DNA of 44,206 nt, from NCBI GenBank assembly GCA_905207905.1, contig CAJLNC010000013.1:1-44206 (forward strand). The letters are read 5' to 3'. The position numbers were made by a program, and so were the translations under genes. Shown here piece by piece: positions 22,172-30,972 of the stretch. The notes beneath the pieces are model-generated. The model searched no databases, was not told where the DNA came from, and was given only the letters and a program-made list of their open reading frames with translations. Source of the DNA: an uncultured Lachnospiraceae bacterium. GTDB taxonomy: Bacteria > Bacillota_A > Clostridia > Lachnospirales > Lachnospiraceae. The first letter of the stretch is position 1; each line of letters opens with the position of its first letter.

Positions 22172-24012
22172 CTCCCGGCTACCTCCTTCTTTTCTTTTGT
22201 TTTTCTATATTGCTCTACATATCTTGTGTTGGTAATTCCCTTTCCTTCATTTGGATTTTTAAGAGAGTATGCCTCATCTGCCAGAAAGGCAAGCCCAAGA
22301 GTAAGGCAGAGCAGCTTCAGCCACTTCTTTGGAATTTTCTGTATCAGGCTATCCAGAAGGGGCGCTGCAAGATACACAATAGCCATACCGCCTACGCCGA
22401 ATACCAGCAGCCCTTCTGCGCAAATTCTTCCATTCAGATTCAGAAAGTAACCGGTATAATCCCACCAGCGCACTCCCCCATGAAGCTTCTCCAGAAACCA
22501 GGAAGAAAAATACTCAAGAGTACCGCACACAGTCACCGCTGCCACGAACTCTGCTGCCGGATGTCTCCGCAGGCGGTAGAGCAGAAGCAGAATCACCACA
22601 CTTCCGGAGCCGTAAATAGGAAGCCACGGTCCCTGCATCACTCCCCGGTTTACAAACTTACCGTCTGTAATAAGGTGGAGACTCACCTCCCAAAGCCACC
22701 CTGCGCAGGACATGAAAAAAAAGATCATAATCACAGACCAGATGGAATATCGGCGGAGAAAATTCATGCTCTCTGCCAGTTTCCTTCTCTTTTTTCCTGT
22801 GGACAAAGGGTACAGCCTGGTGGGATAGATCTCCCCGCAAAGAGCCATCTTGTCATAGGCAAGACAAAAATCTCTATTTTCCTGCCGCTCGAATTCTTTC
22901 CACTGCTTCTGACGGCTGATCGTAAGTCCCAGATACTCTGCCAAAAATTTTTCCACTCCCTTTACGGGAACCGTCCACCGTTCCTCTTTCCGGCACTCCG
23001 TTTTCACATCCTGATACGTCTTTTCCAGCAGATCTTGGGAGGGCTGTTCAAACAGATACCTGTCATTGAGCAGTTCCTCCGATACCATGCCTTTTTTCAG
23101 TCCCTCCCGCCGAAGCTGTTCATAAAATTCTCCCCCAACGGCCACACGGTAAGGGTTGGTAAAGAGAATATCTGTCACACCCATGGTGAATGTTCCCAAA
23201 AATCCCCAGCCCAGGAAAGAAAACTCCAAAAGAAAACACTCCCACTTGTGCCCCTTCATCAGCTTTCTGGAAACAGTGATAGCTTCCAGCGCTCCAAACT
23301 CCGGATTCTCCGCCACAAGAAAGGGGACCAGATAATAGGAGTAGTACTTAATCACCCCGCCCACAATCGTAAAGGACCAGAGCATTTCCAAAATTCCGGT
23401 GATCCACATCACAAACCCTGCGTGGACCCATCGCTTTACCTGAAAGAACAGCCACATTCTCTGAAAGGGCAGTCTTCTATAGCAGCGCCCTTCCAAAAAC
23501 ATACGGCGCATCACCACCCGGTACACACCGATCAGAAAAATCTGTACAAAACAAAGCAGCGCCACACTCAGGAAAATCAAGATCCCCGCCGCAAGATCCT
23601 TTGAACCTACCAGAGATTTTAATCCCACTGCCAGCGTGATCAGATAGGAACCGGAGGATACCTTATTTACAATCAGAGACAATACGCCCCTGCTTCTTCC
23701 CAAAACTGCCTTTTCATTCTCCTGTGAGCTTTCTATGTATCGCTTTTCCGCCGCTCTGGCTTCCTCTCTGCGCTGTTCCTCCTGCCCTTTTTTTACATCT
23801 GCCGCCAAATGCAGAAAAGCTTGTGCAACCCGATCCGGAGGATTTAAATTGTCTCCCCACTCCAGTCCCACAGAAGGCCCAAGCTTTGACAGAGAATGGG
23901 TAAATTCTGCACCGATCACCCCCGCAGCAAGGCACAGGGTCACCAGAATCCAGTAATGTGTTCTCAGCACTGCTCTGCCCCGCCGCTTCCATTGTCTCCG
24001 TTTTTCTTCCAT
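22168..24012 (-). CDS. Large membrane protein: DUF975-like N half fused to CmpB-like C half
   Basis: The 614-residue protein has at least ten hydrophobic segments. The N half resembles DUF975 membrane proteins (opening RGRAVLRTHYWILV; VGLKSLVGSKDLAAG; RLPFQRMWLFFQV; RKLMKGHKWECFLLEFSFLGW). The C half resembles the putative ABC-transporter permease family CmpB (FFMSCAGWLWEV, NRGVMQGPWLPIYGSG, EYFSSWFLEKLHGGVRWWDYTGYFLNLNGRIC). Both halves are usually separate proteins of unknown function; the family names are from memory. It is co-transcribed with the phosphoesterase. GAGG precedes ATG. Confidence 0.75.
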   Translation of the reverse strand: MEEKRRQWKRRGRAVLRTHYWILVTLCLAAGVIGAEFTHSLSKLGPSVGLEWGDNLNPPDRVAQAFLHLAADVKKGQEEQRREEARAAEKRYIESSQENEKAVLGRSRGVLSLIVNKVSSGSYLITLAVGLKSLVGSKDLAAGILIFLSVALLCFVQIFLIGVYRVVMRRMFLEGRCYRRLPFQRMWLFFQVKRWVHAGFVMWITGILEMLWSFTIVGGVIKYYSYYLVPFLVAENPEFGALEAITVSRKLMKGHKWECFLLEFSFLGWGFLGTFTMGVTDILFTNPYRVAVGGEFYEQLRREGLKKGMVSEELLNDRYLFEQPSQDLLEKTYQDVKTECRKEERWTVPVKGVEKFLAEYLGLTISRQKQWKEFERQENRDFCLAYDKMALCGEIYPTRLYPLSTGKKRRKLAESMNFLRRYSIWSVIMIFFFMSCAGWLWEVSLHLITDGKFVNRGVMQGPWLPIYGSGSVVILLLLYRLRRHPAAEFVAAVTVCGTLEYFSSWFLEKLHGGVRWWDYTGYFLNLNGRICAEGLLVFGVGGMAIVYLAAPLLDSLIQKIPKKWLKLLCLTLGLAFLADEAYSLKNPNEGKGITNTRYVEQYRKTKEKKEVAGR

Positions 24013-24099
24013 GATCCGTTCCTCATTTCAGGTTTTCTGGCTTCCCGGCACCTCTTCCTATCCTGCCGTGTCCTCCTGCCCTGTAATCTTTATTTTTAG

Positions 24100-24128
24100 A
24101 GAATACTATATTCCGTATAAAGATTCAA
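24100..24128 (-). promoter_or_regulatory. Weak candidate promoter of the DUF975/phosphoesterase operon
   Basis: Minus strand: -35 TTGAAT (24123-24128), 17-bp spacer, -10 TATTCT (24100-24105). Each hexamer matches consensus at four of six positions. Confidence 0.3.
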
Positions 24129-24300
24129 TCCATTTCTTACACTTCCTATTTTCTTATTACTTTCTTCCTGTTTTTTATTGTTTTCTTTTCGTTTTCTTTT
24201 TACTTTCTTTTTATTTCTGTCATAAATGCTCACATAAAATTTCGTGTTTTCCGTCTTGAAAACCTCAATCATAAAGATTATCCGATTTTTCTGTGCTCCC
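24129..24300. other. Non-coding, strongly pyrimidine-rich stretch
   Basis: The plus strand from about 24130 to 24220 is almost entirely T and C (runs such as TTTTCTTTTCGTTTTC). No gene, hairpin or known RNA motif is seen; it separates two divergent operons. Confidence 0.5.
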
Positions 24301-24319
24301 AGGATACACAGACGCCTTC

Positions 24320-24366
24320 TTTATACAATCTTAATACCCTCTGTCTCTTATTTATACAAGTTTAAT
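24320..24366 (+). promoter_or_regulatory. Direct repeat upstream of ktrB (candidate KdpE sites)
   Basis: TTTATACAATCTTAAT (24320-24335) and TTTATACAAGTTTAAT (24351-24366) are identical at 14 of 16 positions and 31 bp apart, about three helical turns, ending 50 bp before the ktrB start. The E. coli KdpE site begins with the similar TTTATAC. OmpR-type regulators bind such tandem repeats, and a KdpE gene lies downstream. No strong -10/-35 pair is seen, which suits an activated promoter. Confidence 0.55.
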
Positions 24367-24415
24367 GCAAATTAAGATAGCATAAAGGCATCATAAAATC
24401 AGGCAGGTAAACGGA

Positions 24416-25756
24416 ATGAACTATCAGCAGAAACAAAACCACAGACATATTACATCCTTTCAGATTATTATCCTTGGATTTTTATCCATCATTATTTTGG
24501 GCAGCCTCCTCCTCATGCTTCCTGCCGCCACCTGCGACGGAGCAGGCGCCTCCTTGACTGACGCTTTATTTACCTCCACTTCCGCAGTGTGCGTCACCGG
24601 ACTCGTAAGGCATGACACAGCCACTTACTGGACCGCATTTGGCCAGACTGTGATTTTGCTTCTCATTCAGATCGGTGGCATGGGGGTGGTGACTGTGGCG
24701 GTCTCTGCGGCAGTTCTCTCTGGCAGAAAAATCGGCCTGATGCAAAGAAGCACTATGCAGGAAGCCATCTCCGCCCACCATGTAGGCGGAATTGTGCGGA
24801 TGACAAAATTTATTTTAAAAACCACCTTTTTCATTGAACTGACGGGAACTGTACTTCTTGCACCGGTGTTCTGCAAAGATTTTGGATTTTTCAAAGGTAT
24901 TTGGTATGCGCTTTTTCACTCCGTCTCTGCTTTCTGCAATGCAGGTTTTGATCTGCTGGGGGTAAGAGAACCCTTCTCCTCTCTTACCACCTATTCCGCC
25001 CAGCCATTGGTGAACTTCACCATCATGGCTTTGATCATAATCGGCGGCATCGGTTTTCTCACCTGGGAAGACATCAAAAAGAACACCTGGCATTTTCGCA
25101 AATACCGAATGCAGAGCAAAGTGATCCTTACTGTCACTGCAGCTTTGATCCTGTTTCCAGCCATTTATTTCTTCTTTTGTGAATTTTCTCATCTTCCTCT
25201 GGGCGAAAGGATTTTGAACGCTCTGTTTCAGTCTGTAACTCCCAGAACCGCAGGTTTCAATACCGCTGATCTTACAGCCTTCAGCCAGACCGGACAAATG
25301 CTGATCATCCTTCTGATGCTCATCGGCGGCTCCCCTGGCTCCACTGCCGGAGGTATGAAAACTACCACGATTGCCGTCATGATCTCCACCGCTGTCTCTG
25401 TATTTTTCCAGCGTCAGCACACCCAATTTTTCAAACGGCGTATCCCGGAAGAAGCCATAAAAAGTGCTGCCACTGTTTTTCTCCTGTACATTCTGCTGTT
25501 TCTCACAGGAGGAATGGTAATCTCCAGCGTTGAGCATATCCCTCTGCTGCCCGCACTCTTTGAAACTGCCTCCGCCATTGGAACCGTTGGACTTTCTCTG
25601 GGCATCACGCCTGGCCTTGGGCTGATCTCCCAAATGATTTTAATCCTGCTGATGTTCTTTGGACGGGTAGGCGGTTTAACCCTGATCTTCGCTGCTCTGT
25701 CGGTCTCTAAGACCAGCTGTGCGAAATACCCCCAGGAAAAAATCACAGTGGGCTGA
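24416..25756 (+). CDS. ktrB: Potassium uptake channel subunit (TrkH/KtrB family)
   Basis: The 446-residue membrane protein has the four pore-loop repeats of the K+ transporter superfamily, with filter motifs in TSAVCVTGLV, SAFCNAGFDL, TPRTAGFNT and SAIGTVGLSLG, each preceded by a pore helix and flanked by transmembrane helices. GGSPGSTAGGMKTTT before the third gate loop is typical of KtrB/TrkH. It imports K+ (Na+-linked in several relatives) and is gated by the cytosolic KtrA ring encoded next. The ribosome binding site is weak (GGCAGGTAAACGGA). Upstream direct repeats suggest control by KdpDE. Confidence 0.93.
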   Translation: MNYQQKQNHRHITSFQIIILGFLSIIILGSLLLMLPAATCDGAGASLTDALFTSTSAVCVTGLVRHDTATYWTAFGQTVILLLIQIGGMGVVTVAVSAAVLSGRKIGLMQRSTMQEAISAHHVGGIVRMTKFILKTTFFIELTGTVLLAPVFCKDFGFFKGIWYALFHSVSAFCNAGFDLLGVREPFSSLTTYSAQPLVNFTIMALIIIGGIGFLTWEDIKKNTWHFRKYRMQSKVILTVTAALILFPAIYFFFCEFSHLPLGERILNALFQSVTPRTAGFNTADLTAFSQTGQMLIILLMLIGGSPGSTAGGMKTTTIAVMISTAVSVFFQRQHTQFFKRRIPEEAIKSAATVFLLYILLFLTGGMVISSVEHIPLLPALFETASAIGTVGLSLGITPGLGLISQMILILLMFFGRVGGLTLIFAALSVSKTSCAKYPQEKITVG

Positions 25757-25868
25757 ATCCGGCAGCCCTAAATTTTAAAAAAACCTGCTGGAAGCTAAGA
25801 ACACCGTGATCTGTATGGGTAAAAAAACTGCTATAAATAAAAGGACAAAAATAAAGGAGGAACTGTTT

Positions 25869-26516
25869 ATGAAATCCGTATTATTAATCGGCCTTGGACG
25901 ATTTGGCCGCCATATTGCAATGAAACTGGATGAGCTTCACCATGAGGTGATGGCAGTGGATAAAGAAGAAAAGAGAGTAAATGCCGCCCTTCCCTATGTC
26001 ACCAATGCCCAGATCGGCGATGCCACAGATAAAGATTTTGTAAGTTCTCTAGGCGTCGGCAATTTCGACGTCTGCATGGTAGCCATCGGCGACAACTTTC
26101 AAAGTTCTCTGGAAACTACCTCTCTCTTAAAAGAACTTGGTGCAAAGCTGGTGGTATCCCGGGCAGCCAGAGACGTTCACGCCAAATTTCTTCTCCGCAA
26201 CGGCGCAGACGAGATCGTATATCCGGAACGGCAGCTGGCAGATTGGACGGCTATCCGATATACGGCAGACCATATTCTTGATTACATTGACTTAAACGGC
26301 GATTATGCTATCTTTGAATTATCGATTCCTGAAAAATGGATTGGGAAAACCATTGGTCAGGTAGACGTGCGAAAAAAATATGGCATCAATATCATGGCCG
26401 TGAAGCATTCTGGTGTGATGAATCTAAATATCACCTCAGAAACCGCTTTTCCGGAGGGAGATACCATTTTTGTATTGGGCAGTATCAAATCGCTCCAAAA
26501 ATGCTTCCATATTTAA
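25869..26516 (+). CDS. ktrA: Potassium uptake regulatory subunit (RCK; KtrA/TrkA)
   Basis: From the ATG at 25869, preceded by AAAGGAGGAACTGTTT, the protein has 215 residues. It has an N-terminal RCK/Rossmann domain (LLIGLGRFGRHIA, VDKEEKRV, QIGDATDKDFV, SRAARDVHAKFLLRNGADEIVYPE) that binds ATP/ADP or NAD(H), and a C-terminal TrkA-C domain (ELSIPEKWIGKTIGQVDV, GDTIFVLGS), which in relatives binds c-di-AMP. It forms the octameric gating ring below KtrB. An in-frame upstream ATG (25806) has no ribosome binding site. It follows ktrB by 112 bp in the same direction. Confidence 0.94.
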   Translation: MKSVLLIGLGRFGRHIAMKLDELHHEVMAVDKEEKRVNAALPYVTNAQIGDATDKDFVSSLGVGNFDVCMVAIGDNFQSSLETTSLLKELGAKLVVSRAARDVHAKFLLRNGADEIVYPERQLADWTAIRYTADHILDYIDLNGDYAIFELSIPEKWIGKTIGQVDVRKKYGINIMAVKHSGVMNLNITSETAFPEGDTIFVLGSIKSLQKCFHI

Positions 26517-26617
26517 TTCTGTACCGATTGAATATCATTGTTATGCTCCAATCATTGCAGATACCGTGTTTCCCCCTTCCACCCTATACTTCATTATTTT
26601 TGAAAGAAGGCCGCTTT

Positions 26618-27127
26618 ATGAAAGATCTAATCCTGCTTTTTTCTGTGGCTGTAGTTTTCTTCGGATGCTATCTGGCCATCAAAAAAATAACTTTATTATC
26701 TTTGGAACTGTCCCCTCAATCCGAGAAAATGTTAAAGCGTTCCTCCCTCTGTATTGCCTTCGAAAATCCGCTTACCCTGAGTGCCCTCTCTGTGCCCCTG
26801 GAAAAATTTTCAGCAAAATATCCGGAATGCCAGATTCGTCTCTTTATCGGTACCTCGGAAGAAATTCTCCAAAAATTAAACTCCGCTTCCCTGGATTTTG
26901 GTTTTGTGCTCACTGCCAGTCCAGCTGCTCAAAAATATCTTCTTTTTCAGCTTCCGTTGGAACAGAAGCCGCTCTTCTTCCCGGCTGCTGAACGGAATCT
27001 GGAGCCTCTTAATCCTGAAAAGGAAGCTGCGGGACGCTGCAGTGTACTGTACTCCAAAAGCTCCAGATTCTATGCAGAAAAATTTTCCGGGCAACTGACG
27101 GATGCTCTTAAGAAAACTGCTGACTGA
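26618..27127 (+). CDS. Membrane-anchored LysR effector-domain-like protein without HTH
   Basis: The ATG at 26618 follows GAAAGAAGG. The product is 169 residues: one N-terminal transmembrane helix (ILLFSVAVVFFGCYLAI) and then about 110 residues resembling the first lobe of a LysR substrate-binding domain (LSALSVPLEKFSAKYPECQIRLFIG, SEEILQKLNSASLDFGFVL). There is no DNA-binding helix-turn-helix, and the second lobe is short. It sits between the potassium transporter genes and kdpD, so it may sense a solute or modulate KtrAB or KdpD. A shortened, repurposed binding domain is inferred; function is unknown. Confidence 0.7.
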   Translation: MKDLILLFSVAVVFFGCYLAIKKITLLSLELSPQSEKMLKRSSLCIAFENPLTLSALSVPLEKFSAKYPECQIRLFIGTSEEILQKLNSASLDFGFVLTASPAAQKYLLFQLPLEQKPLFFPAAERNLEPLNPEKEAAGRCSVLYSKSSRFYAEKFSGQLTDALKKTAD

Positions 27128-27167
27128 TCTTTTCACCCTGGTATGGACTGCTTTTTAATTGTTTTCT

Positions 27168-27195
27168 TTGAAATTATTGAAAAAAATGATATACT
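27168..27195 (+). promoter_or_regulatory. Promoter of kdpDE
   Basis: Plus strand: -35 TTGAAA (27168-27173), 16-bp spacer, -10 TATACT (27190-27195), 41 bp before the kdpD start. Confidence 0.65.
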
Positions 27196-27235
27196 TTGAG
27201 AAACTTAAAGTACAAAAGATGGGAGGCTCAGCTCT

Positions 27236-29887
27236 ATGGAAGAACCAAAAAGAAAAGGCCATTTAAAAATCTTTTTTGGCTATGCGCCGGGAGTAGGAAA
27301 AACCTATTCCATGCTGCTGGCTGCCCTCAGCGCCAAACACAGAGGGATAGACGTTGCCGTGGGCTGTCTGGAATCCTGCGGCCGCGCCAAGATCGCATCC
27401 CTGCTTTCGAAACTGGAATGCCTGCCCCCTCTTGTTATCCGTACGGACGGCATTTCACTCTCAGAATTTAATCTGGATCAGGCCTTGGAACGAAAACCTC
27501 AGCTCCTGATTCTGGAAGAGCTTGCCCATACCAACCCTCCAGCCTGCCGTCATGCCAAGCGTTTCCAGGATATTGCGGAACTTTTGAACGCCGGGATTGA
27601 CGTCTACACTACTGTAAACGTCCAGAACATTGAAAGTCTGAACGACACCGTAGCTTCCATTACCGGAATCCAGGTTCGGGACCGCATCCCTGATTCTGTA
27701 TTTGATAACGCCTACCAGGTGGAACTGGTAGATATGGAACCCCAGGAACTGCTTCAGCGCATGAAAACCGGGAGCGTTTACATTCCGCTTCCGCCTGAAC
27801 AGTCTCTAAATCCTTTCTTTAAGCTGGAGGTTCTCACTGCCCTTCGGGAAATCGCCCTGCGCCGCTGTGCCGACCGGGTCAATCTCCTCACCAATGATTC
27901 CGGGGCGAAAAATCAGAGAGGCTATCCCACAGATGAACATATTCTGGTGTGCCTCTCCCCTTCTCCTTCCAATGCAAAACTGATCCGCAATGCTGCCAGA
28001 ATGGCCAACGCCTTCCGCGGGACCTTTACTGCCCTGTTTGTGGAAACTCCGGACTTTTCCCGTATGTCTCAGGAGGATATCAAACGGCTTCATGACAATA
28101 TGCACCTGGCAAGACAGTTAGGAGCAACACTTGAGACCGTGTACGGAGACGACGTCCCCTATCAGATTGCAGAGTTTGCCAGACTCTCTGGAGTGACCAA
28201 GGTGGTCATTGGAAGAAGCTCTGTTACAAAAAAGCGGCTCTTAACGAAACCTGCACTCACAGAAAAACTGATTGCCAACGCTCCAAATCTGGATGTGTAT
28301 ATTATTCCGGATGCCGTTTCCAGTGCTTCTTTCTACCGGGCAAATAAACCTGGAAGAAAACAGACCATTACCGTATCCTTCCTGGATGTTTTCAAAAGCA
28401 TCCTCATTTTGATCGGTGCCAGCGGCATCGGCCTGCTGTTTCGCCACCTGGGATTTGCGGAAGCCAACATTATCACTGTATATGTGCTGGGTGTTCTGAT
28501 TACCTCCGTGATCACCACCCACCAAATCTACAGCCTGATTTCTTCCCTGGTAAGCGTTCTGGTGTTTAACTTCCTGTTTACAGAACCTAAATTTACCTTT
28601 CAGGCTTACGGCCAGGGATACCCGGTCACCTTTCTCATTATGTTCCTTGCAGCGCTTCTTACAGGAACGCTTGCCATCCGGCTGAAGAATCATGCCAAAC
28701 AGGCTGCTTCCTCCGCTTATCGAACCAAGGTTCTTTTTGATACCAATCAGTTGCTGCAGCAGTCCGGAAGCAAGGAGGAGATCGTCTCTGCCACAGCCAA
28801 TCAGCTTGTCAAACTGCTGGGAAGAGATATTGTCTTCTATCTGTCTCAGGAGGATACCCTCGGCCCACCCCGGGTTTTTTCCTCCTCCCAGACTCCCCCG
28901 GAAGCCGCTATTACATCCCCCAGCGAGCGGGAAGTGGCTTTGTGGGTACAGAAAAATAACCGCCATGCAGGAATCACCACTGAAACACTGGCTAACGCCA
29001 AATGCCTCTACCTGGCAGTCCGGATAAATGACCGAGTCTACGGCGTTGTGGGAATCGTCATAGGACCAGCTCCTCTGGACGTATTTGAAAACAGCATTCT
29101 TTTATCCATTCTGGGAGAATGTGCCCTGGCTTTGGAAAATGAAAAAAATGCCCGGGAAAAGGAGGCTGCCGCCATTCTGGCCAAAAATGAAAAGCTGCGG
29201 GCCAACCTTCTGCGGTCCATCTCCCATGATCTGCGCACGCCTCTCACCTCCATCTGCGGCAATGCCAGCAACCTGCTTTCCAACGGGGACGCCTTCGATC
29301 CGGATACAAAAAAACAGCTCTACACAGATATCTATGATGATTCCATGTGGCTGATTAATCTGGTGGAAAATCTTCTTTCTGTCACCCGCTTAGAGGAAGG
29401 ACGACTGAATTTCCATATTTCTGAGGATCTTATGGATGATGTGGTCTCGGAAGCCCTTCTCCACATGAACCGGAAAAGCGTGGAACACTGCATTACCGTG
29501 GAACATGCAGAAGATTATCTTCTGGCAAAGATGGATGCCAAATTGATGGTACAGGTGATCATCAATATTGTGGACAATGCCATCAAATATACACCGCCAG
29601 GGTCTCACATTGCGATTCGAACCTGGAAGGAAGGTTCAAACGCCATGGTATCCATTGCAGACAACGGACCTGGTATTCCAGATGAAATGAAAAGTCACAT
29701 TTTTGACATGTTTTACAGCGGCGCCAACAAAGTGGCCGACAGCCGCCGCAGCCTGGGACTGGGACTGTCCCTGTGCAAATCCATCGTAAATGCCCACGGC
29801 GGAAGGATCCAGGTTTCGGACAATCAGCCGCAGGGCACTGTCTTTACTATTTCACTGCCAGCAGGGGAGGTACAAATTCATGAATAA
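27236..29887 (+). CDS. kdpD: Potassium-sensing histidine kinase KdpD
   Basis: The 883-residue protein has the full KdpD layout: N-terminal KdpD domain with Walker A GYAPGVGKTYSM (about residue 13) and ILEELAHTNPP, a universal-stress-protein-like domain (about 235-355, VCLSPSPSNAKLIR), four close transmembrane helices of the DUF4118 type (about 385-480), a GAF-like region, then HisKA with phospho-acceptor His664 in SISHDLRTPLTS and a HATPase domain (NIVDNAIKYTP, DNGPGIP, LGLGLSLCKSIV). KdpD reports low K+ or osmotic stress to KdpE. Normally it controls kdpFABC, which is absent from this window; the adjacent ktrBA genes are the likely targets. GGGAGGCTCAGCTCT precedes ATG. Confidence 0.95.
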   Translation: MEEPKRKGHLKIFFGYAPGVGKTYSMLLAALSAKHRGIDVAVGCLESCGRAKIASLLSKLECLPPLVIRTDGISLSEFNLDQALERKPQLLILEELAHTNPPACRHAKRFQDIAELLNAGIDVYTTVNVQNIESLNDTVASITGIQVRDRIPDSVFDNAYQVELVDMEPQELLQRMKTGSVYIPLPPEQSLNPFFKLEVLTALREIALRRCADRVNLLTNDSGAKNQRGYPTDEHILVCLSPSPSNAKLIRNAARMANAFRGTFTALFVETPDFSRMSQEDIKRLHDNMHLARQLGATLETVYGDDVPYQIAEFARLSGVTKVVIGRSSVTKKRLLTKPALTEKLIANAPNLDVYIIPDAVSSASFYRANKPGRKQTITVSFLDVFKSILILIGASGIGLLFRHLGFAEANIITVYVLGVLITSVITTHQIYSLISSLVSVLVFNFLFTEPKFTFQAYGQGYPVTFLIMFLAALLTGTLAIRLKNHAKQAASSAYRTKVLFDTNQLLQQSGSKEEIVSATANQLVKLLGRDIVFYLSQEDTLGPPRVFSSSQTPPEAAITSPSEREVALWVQKNNRHAGITTETLANAKCLYLAVRINDRVYGVVGIVIGPAPLDVFENSILLSILGECALALENEKNAREKEAAAILAKNEKLRANLLRSISHDLRTPLTSICGNASNLLSNGDAFDPDTKKQLYTDIYDDSMWLINLVENLLSVTRLEEGRLNFHISEDLMDDVVSEALLHMNRKSVEHCITVEHAEDYLLAKMDAKLMVQVIINIVDNAIKYTPPGSHIAIRTWKEGSNAMVSIADNGPGIPDEMKSHIFDMFYSGANKVADSRRSLGLGLSLCKSIVNAHGGRIQVSDNQPQGTVFTISLPAGEVQIHE

Positions 29888-30584
29888 ACCATTGATCTTA
29901 GTAGTAGAAGATGACAATTCTGTAAAAAATCTCATCTCTACCACCTTAAAGGCCCACGACTACCGCTACTTAACGGCGCCCAACGGCACCACTGCCATCC
30001 TGGAGGCCTCCTCCCACAACCCGGACATTGTACTTCTGGATCTGGGACTCCCGGATATGGACGGCATTGAGGTAATTAAAAAAATCCGCACCTGGTCCAA
30101 CCTTCCCATCATTGTTATCAGTGCAAGAAGTGAGGACACCGATAAAATCGATGCCCTGGATGCCGGTGCAGACGACTATCTTACTAAGCCCTTCTCTGTA
30201 GAGGAGCTTCTGGCAAGACTTCGGGTCACCCAGCGCCGTCTTGCCATGATGCAGGGAGAAGCTCCTGCTACAAAGACCTCTGTATTCACAGATGGTCAGC
30301 TGAAAGTGGATTATGCCGCCGGCTGCGCTTACCTTGGAGACGAGGAACTGCATCTGACTCCCATTGAATTTAAATTGCTCTGCCTCCTCTCCCGGAATGT
30401 CGGAAAGGTACTTACCCACACCTTCATCACCCAGAGCATCTGGGGCAGCAGCTGGGACAATGACATTGCCTCTTTACGAGTTTTCATGGCTACCCTACGG
30501 AAAAAGCTGGAAAAGGGGCCCGACTCTCCCCAGTATATTCAGACCCATATCGGTGTTGGCTACCGGATGATGAAGGTGGAATAG
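29880..30584 (+). CDS. kdpE: Response regulator KdpE (OmpR family)
   Basis: From the ATG at 29880 the protein has 234 residues: receiver domain with acidic pair Asp11/Asp12, phospho-acceptor Asp54 in LLDLGLPDMDG, and switch Lys in DDYLTKPFS, then an OmpR/PhoB winged helix (LHLTPIEFKLLCLLSRN, SLRVFMATLRKKLE, IGVGYRM). The start overlaps the last eight bases of kdpD, with GGGGAGGTACAAATTC upstream inside kdpD, so the pair is co-translated. It is predicted to bind the direct repeats upstream of ktrB (inference). Confidence 0.95.
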   Translation: MNKPLILVVEDDNSVKNLISTTLKAHDYRYLTAPNGTTAILEASSHNPDIVLLDLGLPDMDGIEVIKKIRTWSNLPIIVISARSEDTDKIDALDAGADDYLTKPFSVEELLARLRVTQRRLAMMQGEAPATKTSVFTDGQLKVDYAAGCAYLGDEELHLTPIEFKLLCLLSRNVGKVLTHTFITQSIWGSSWDNDIASLRVFMATLRKKLEKGPDSPQYIQTHIGVGYRMMKVE

Positions 30585-30592
30585 CAGCCAGC

Positions 30593-30638
30593 GAATACTA
30601 GTCAAGCATGGAGGACTGCGCCAGCTTGACTAGTATTC
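30593..30638. repeat. Perfect 15-bp inverted repeat downstream of kdpE
   Basis: GAATACTAGTCAAGC (30593-30607) and GCTTGACTAGTATTC (30624-30638) flank a 16-base centre. It begins nine bases after the kdpE stop, but no T run follows. It may be a REP-like element, a factor-dependent terminator or an insertion footprint between kdpE and the convergent defence block. Confidence 0.7.
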
Positions 30639-30722
30639 AGGTTCCTCTAAAATCAGTTCCTTTGTTCCTATTTTCCTCCTCTGCATTGCATTTCCACAAT
30701 AAATGAACTGCAATCAGAAAAG

Positions 30723-30956
30723 CTACCACCAACCCAACTTCTTTCCAATCTCATCTGCTATTAAAAAGCCCAGCACTGCCCCAAGCACATTGACATCTTC
30801 TTGCCAAATCCCTATCGTACACATCATAATTGCAGTATGTCGCCCCGTCCAGAATGTATTATTCTTTCCTTGATTTTTTTTGACCTTATAGAGCAGATAC
30901 TGTATCAGCAGTGTAATCAAAAAAAATACCACTGCATAAAATATGATTTCCCACAT
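30723..30956 (-). CDS. Small membrane protein, function unknown
   Basis: This 77-residue protein has an N-terminal transmembrane helix (IIFYAVVFFLITLLIQYLL) followed by a basic segment and a second hydrophobic stretch (VLGAVLGFLIADEIG) ending KKLGWW. GGGAAGGAGACT precedes ATG. It starts 16 bp after the transglutaminase-like gene and is the last gene of the long minus-strand block, so it is probably expressed with it. I do not recognise the family. Confidence 0.65.
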   Translation of the reverse strand: MWEIIFYAVVFFLITLLIQYLLYKVKKNQGKNNTFWTGRHTAIMMCTIGIWQEDVNVLGAVLGFLIADEIGKKLGWW

Positions 30957-30972
30957 AGTCTCCTTCCCTCTT

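Noticed and set aside
24230..24415. c-di-AMP (ydaO) or potassium-responsive riboswitch upstream of ktrB.
   Set aside because: No conserved riboswitch core or matching helices could be seen; direct repeats fit a protein site better.
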